Source of the DNA: Terana coerulea
Taxonomy: Eukaryota; Basidiomycota; Agaricomycetes; Polyporales; Phanerochaetaceae
Assembly: GCA_024811115.1 (NCBI GenBank)
Contig: JAKOGH010001151.1
Span: forward strand, 1-29,094
Direction of reading: 5' to 3'
DNA length: 29,094 bases
Shown here piece after piece: positions 24,903-29,094 of the stretch; the stretch's first letter is position 1, and every line of letters begins with the position of its first letter. The notes below the pieces were generated by a model. It ran no database searches and was not told the DNA's origin. It saw only the letters and a program-made list of their open reading frames with translations. The position numbers and the translations under genes are program-made.

Positions 24903-25319
24903 TGCCGGACGACTGCAATCCCAGCCCAGGGACCAGGGCAGATCGGGCGTCCGTGCCACGTGGCAACTCAGATCTGAGATCTCAATGAACCGCGGCCTGT
25001 GGCGGCTCACCGTCCTCGCGTTCAAACCGCAATTTTATTGACTTGCCTTCAACGACGAGCTCGCGGCCTCCTTGAACCAGTAAGCAATGTGAGTAGGAAA
25101 CGCGGCGAAGCAGTTCCACATAAATTTGCTTATATATGCCCAGAATTGCGCGGTCAGGACCAGTGCTTGTCGTAGTGCTTCGACCACGCCTCACGCAACA
25201 ATCGGTCTGCTAGAGAAGACATAACACCGGATAATCGAACCAGACCTGTCAGCTAGTCATTGTCCAGCTTAATTTGATACTGGCAGTACTAAATATCATA
25301 GCCTCTGAAGGTTACCAAA
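24903..25319. other. Divergent gap upstream of the protease and the LTR-split gene
   Basis: These 417 bases lie between the protease (minus) and the split gene (plus). A TATA-like CATATATAAG on the minus strand near 25130-25139 may belong to the protease promoter. A minus-strand frame at 24982-25194 (70 codons) shows no recognised motif. Confidence 0.45.
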
Positions 25320-27685
25320 ATGCCGAGGCCGGGTGTCAACAACAACTAGTACAACTGTACCAGGTGTGACGCTCTCAACTGGGGACGGAAATAGTGGTGC
25401 AGTCTCCGAGTAACTAGCTGGGAACAGACCAGCTCGAGACTGGCTTTCTCTGTTGCAGACTGTAGCTACTTATACAGGTGTAGTCCTAAACTGTACAGTA
25501 CCACCCGGTATCTTCGTGTATGTACTAGAGCGATCCAGAACAATAGAGAAACATACGGAAACCACAAGTATCGATGAGAGAACAATAGATAGGGGTAGAA
25601 GACAACGGAAATGAAAAGAATACCCTAGAGACGCCCAGAAGTTCATGACACCGGGAAACTGGAAGACCAAATCCAAGAGATCGAACGTGTCTACGAGCGG
25701 TCCAGATCTGTCGAATGTGGATATACCCACTATTATCGATGCCTCTGTCAATGAAATTTCAGATGCCAGTGACTGGATAGCAGTCGTTGTGATTTTGTGC
25801 AAAGTGTTCGAGCTCCCTGGTATGGTGTTTTCCCTTTGTCTTTGAACCGTTCATATAAATGATATCACGTAGATCTCGATACCCGCAGCGGTCTGAAGAA
25901 AGTACATGCAAACTTTGAGCAAATTCAATGAAACTTGGGCAATTCATTCACAAAGTATTCTGTAATGAGAAGATTGCTGGAGGAATCGTTGGCATATGGT
26001 CTAAGATGTCTGCAGACGCTGTGCTCCGCACTAAGATTTTCCACGCCGGTGAGGTGGGGCGTGATACGAAGTTGCGAGGGTTTCCATTGATGTGTTTTCT
26101 TCGTCAAGGACTCATGTCTAAACTCATGCCCTTGCTTGATAATCCGAAGACGCGCCTCGTAGGCTTGCAAGCGCTGTCAAATATCACTCACCATGGAGGC
26201 GGTGAAGTCAGACATGAAATCGCGAACTATACTCCTACTCTATTGCGGCTGATGGAAGAGTACCCCGACGATGCCGCCATCAACGAACAGGTCATCGTTC
26301 ACGCTCACTCACGCCATCGGAGCGATTGTCAACGACGAGGATACCCATCCACGACTCAAGGAGAGGAAAATCAAAGAGCTGAAGATTCCCAGAGTCTTAG
26401 AAGTCGTATTCACCAACATCAAGAAGCCAGGTGCCTCGTACTACATGCTATCGCACGCGCTGGAGTTCCTCACAGGAGTCGTAATGGGCTGTGGTAGGGA
26501 GATCATGGCCAACTCATCCGTTCTCAACCTCTTTGTCACTATGCTTCGCGGCAAGGATCTCAGCACCTGAGTCAGGCGCCCTCGGGCGGCCTATGTCGTC
26601 TCATGGCCCCCGAGTCTGAGGATGAAGTATCGCAATTTGGATCCGCACAAATTCCTTCACGCCCTTCGACGCGGGATTCCCACCACATCTTGAAAACCTG
26701 CTCATGAACTACAGCATGGCGCGATGCGATACTATGCTCATCCTCAAAAGCTCTAAGGCTTTTCAGGATGCGATGATGCAGTGTATGCAGGATCTTGACC
26801 TATACAGACTTGGAAAGAGACTGGCCCAACTTAAAGTTGAAACAGAGTTCTCTATCACTGAAGGAGCATAGCAGACGGTGAACGAGGACACCGGCCAACT
26901 AGAGCTCCTCACCCTCCATGGCTTACCATTCTCTATGTGGAGCGACTCCTTGCCGCATTGTGCAAATGCTCTCCGAGAAAGAGGTTCCCTGCAGACTTGG
27001 ATGACGCTGACATCATCGAAATCAAGCACTACATCCGGCAAAGGCCGTGTACCCGACGCCATCATCCTAGCAGAGCAAGCCATTACCCGCAGTCCCCAAG
27101 TTGCGTATTTCTACTACCCTATCAGCCTAGGCGCGGATATGGCGAAGCGGACTACGTGGAGCAAAGAAAGGTTTGAAGTGTAGTACCACGACTCCGTTTG
27201 TTCGCCACTACCTATTATGGCGGGCAGTTGAGCAGGCAGGCGATCTTGGTCTCAGCAAGTTGCAGAGCTCGAGGCCTGCGGGAAGAGACGTACTTGAGAG
27301 GCGTCGCTTTCTTTATCTCAGCATTGGAAGACGCGAGGACATTTGTCAGTGAAACGCCCTCGGACAATCACCGCATGATCACCGTACTTAATTGGTACGT
27401 CCTGCTTACGCTGGCAATGCGAGGGCCCGACATTAGTCCCAGCCTGCAGGAGATAGATGTAAGTATCCCTTGTCGGTTTCCGGTATCCCATGAGTTACTC
27501 ATCACTATGTATAAGACGCTAGACGGAAGATTGGCATCGCGCGCCAGTTTCTGGATTTTTTCGAGATGCCTTATCGGAATTCGCAGCTGCGTCTGGTGCG
27601 AGAATTGATTACAGCGAATTTCGAGATGGCCATAACAGAGTGGAACAACTTCATTGCCCACCTTGATAGTCTTCACAGCGCCTAG
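25320..27685 (+). pseudogene. Decayed ARM/TPR-like repeat protein gene split by a solo LTR
   Basis: The original ATG appears to be at 25320 (MPRPG), and an LTR interrupts codon 5. Beyond the LTR the frame resumes as GNWKTKSKRSNVS, then crosses an intact intron (25820-25872) into a helical segment: EKIAGGIVGIWSKM, LRGFPLMCFLRQGL, MPLLDNPKTR, LQALSNITHHGG. This looks like ARM/HEAT-type repeats. A later TPR-like stretch reads GRVPDAIILAEQAITRSPQ. Another intact intron begins with GTAAGT near 27460, and the last residues are NNFIAHLDSLHSA with a stop at 27683-27685. I count about nine frame breaks in ~1.9 kb (for example near 25926, 26297, 26570, 26620, 26690, 26986, 27046, 27145 and 27265). There is also a TAG inside conserved sequence near 26868-26873. 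The break rate is about four times that of the neighbouring genes. I do not know the function; conserved splice sites suggest recent decay. Confidence 0.75.
25334..25650 (+). repeat. Solo LTR (copy 1) inserted in the repeat-protein gene
   Basis: The copy is 317 bp long, begins TGTCAACAACAAC and ends TTCATGACA, so the ends form the short inverted repeat TGTCA/TGACA. Exact 5-bp duplications CCGGG flank it at 25329-25333 and 25651-25655, as expected for Ty3/Gypsy or Ty1/Copia integration. No internal retroelement sequence adjoins it, so it is a solo LTR left by recombination. The ATG at 25645-25647 near its end is in frame with the interrupted gene. Confidence 0.9.
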
Positions 27686-27744
27686 GAACTCCACAGGCAA
27701 TCTGTGCTGGCGATCGGAGATAATCTATCGGCGTGGCTGGAGGG

Positions 27745-28063
27745 TGTCATGAACTTCTGGGCGTCTCTAGGGTATTCTTTTCATTTCCATTGTCTTCTAC
27801 CCCTATCTATTGTTCTCTCATCGATACTCGTGGTTTCCGTGATGTTTCTCTATTGTTCTGAACCGCTCTAGTACATACACGAGGATACCGGGTGGTACTG
27901 TACAGTTTAGGACTACACATGTATAAGTAGCTACCGTCTGCAACAGAGAAAGCCAGTCTCGAGCTGGTCTGTTCCCCAGCTAGTTACTCGGAGACTGCAC
28001 CACTATTTCCGTCCCCAGTTGAGAGCGTTGCACCTGGTACAGTTGTACTAGTTGTTGTTGACA
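27745..28063 (-). repeat. Second LTR copy, inverted relative to copy 1
   Basis: Read on the minus strand, this 319-bp copy has the same ends as copy 1. By eye it differs at about nine substitutions and two single-base indels (about 97% identity). Flanking 5-mers are GAGGG and TAAGC, which do not match, so no target duplication is visible. It lies 59 bp after the pseudogene's stop codon. Confidence 0.88.
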
Positions 28064-29094
28064 TAAGCTCGAGACTATCCTACCCCCGCGACGATCTCTC
28101 GTTGCTCCACCCATTCTACCCAGAACACCTACCTTGTTGCCCGGTCCGTCCTGTATAGGAGGATCGTGTAGATTGAGTTTTGAACCTAGTACATCGGACC
28201 GTGACCACCCGCGAAGAGGGACGCCCGTGAACCTCGGTATTGACCATCCCCTGTGTCGTTACCCCGTGCACACGCTGACTAGTTACCCAATCAGTACCCG
28301 GTTGATCCAACTCAACGGTTCCGAGCTTCATCTCAGAGAACTGTACCTTAGACACCCTAACCCGGTGCTCTTTGATTGGTTGGGAACCTTGGCGCAACCT
28401 TGGGTGTGGAAGCTAGTAAAAGCGGTAATCAGAAGGTGAGACAGGCGCTCTTTGGGCTTGTGTCCCTTAGAGTCAAGCTGCAATCGAGAAGTCAGTAGAC
28501 CGCAGCGGGATCAAACAGCAGAACACTGGTAACTCGTGAGCTGTATCAGTAGTAGCATGTGCTGTGAACTAGTATCCTTCTAAGACAATGTCTACCCTTG
28601 TGCTCTTCATTTCGGTTGAAGAGTATTGCAGGCTGCCTAGAATAGGCTTCATCTCGTATGGCCGGAGGCAAAACGTGCCCTTGTATAGGACGACCCCATC
28701 ATCACTCCACTAATCGCGAGAGACCAATCTATCAAAACACGACGGCAAGTGGTATTCGTGCCGCTGACCCCAAGTGTGTTCAGCGAGATATCAATCCAAG
28801 TGTCAAGTGTGAAACCTGCGTAGTCAGTCTAGAAATCAAGCGCAGTATTCTCATACCACGCAGCAGCCGACGACACTATCACCAATTCACCCACTCCCGC
28901 GAGTTATCCCTTAACTGTTGCCAGTTGACTTCCATTCCCCACGTGCTCCATCCCCTATCATCCCTGAACTGAAGCGCGAAGTCGTCGCCCAGTAAAGAGA
29001 ACGAGACCACGCACAAACAGACGCCCTTCTACCCGACCACACCGAAGTGCATCAAATTCTCGCAGATAGCCGACGTTATGGCCACTGCCACTCT
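28064..29094. other. Unassigned 1-kb region at the window end
   Basis: No gene is recognised. Open frames at 28134-28439 (plus), 28116-28397 (minus) and 28658-28972 (plus) lack known motifs and splice continuation. The region next to the second LTR could be decayed internal retroelement sequence. An ATG at 29078-29080 (MATAT, running off the window) might start another gene, but this rests on five codons. Confidence 0.4.

Noticed and set aside
25215..25240. GGTTCGATTATCC on the minus strand resembles a T-arm
   Set aside because: The flanking stems are not complementary and no other tRNA arms are present.

Overview
This window comes from a filamentous basidiomycete, most likely a mushroom-forming Agaricomycete. 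The genes are split by many introns of 43-73 nt, and one encodes a FunK1-type kinase, a family expanded in mushroom-forming fungi. Gene density is high and neighbours alternate in strand. I placed introns by joining GT-AG sites so that the reading frame and family motifs continue.

Layout, left to right: the 3' half of an assimilatory nitrate reductase (+, cut by the window edge); SWC5, a subunit of the SWR1 chromatin remodeller (-); an intergenic region enlarged by two adjacent non-autonomous hAT-type elements, each with a perfect 8-bp target duplication; a B-type mitotic cyclin (+); CIA1, of cytosolic iron-sulfur assembly (-); a FunK1 kinase (+); cytosolic-type prolyl-tRNA synthetase (-); mitochondrial isoleucyl-tRNA synthetase ISM1 (-); HIS5, histidinol-phosphate aminotransferase (+); a USP16/45-like ubiquitin-specific protease (-); and a degraded repeat-rich gene (+) lying between two LTRs of one retroelement family in opposite orientation. 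The last kilobase contains nothing I can identify.

The middle block (ProRS, ISM1, HIS5) concerns amino acids. The divergent ISM1-HIS5 promoter carries two perfect TGA(C/G)TCA sites around a TATA box, which suggests general amino-acid control by a Gcn4/CPC1-type factor. The most informative structures are the mobile elements. The two hAT-type elements sit in the shared SWC5-cyclin promoter region. A solo LTR with a CCGGG duplication has split a gene inside codon 5 and supplies a new in-frame ATG.

Quality caveat: seven of nine otherwise convincing genes contain single-base frame breaks (19 by my count), mostly in mononucleotide runs, although splice sites and motifs are conserved. This looks like residual consensus error rather than gene decay. 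The gene between the LTRs has a clearly higher break density plus a nonsense codon and is treated as a real pseudogene. I found no rRNA, tRNA, CRISPR array or evidence of a wholly new biological system.
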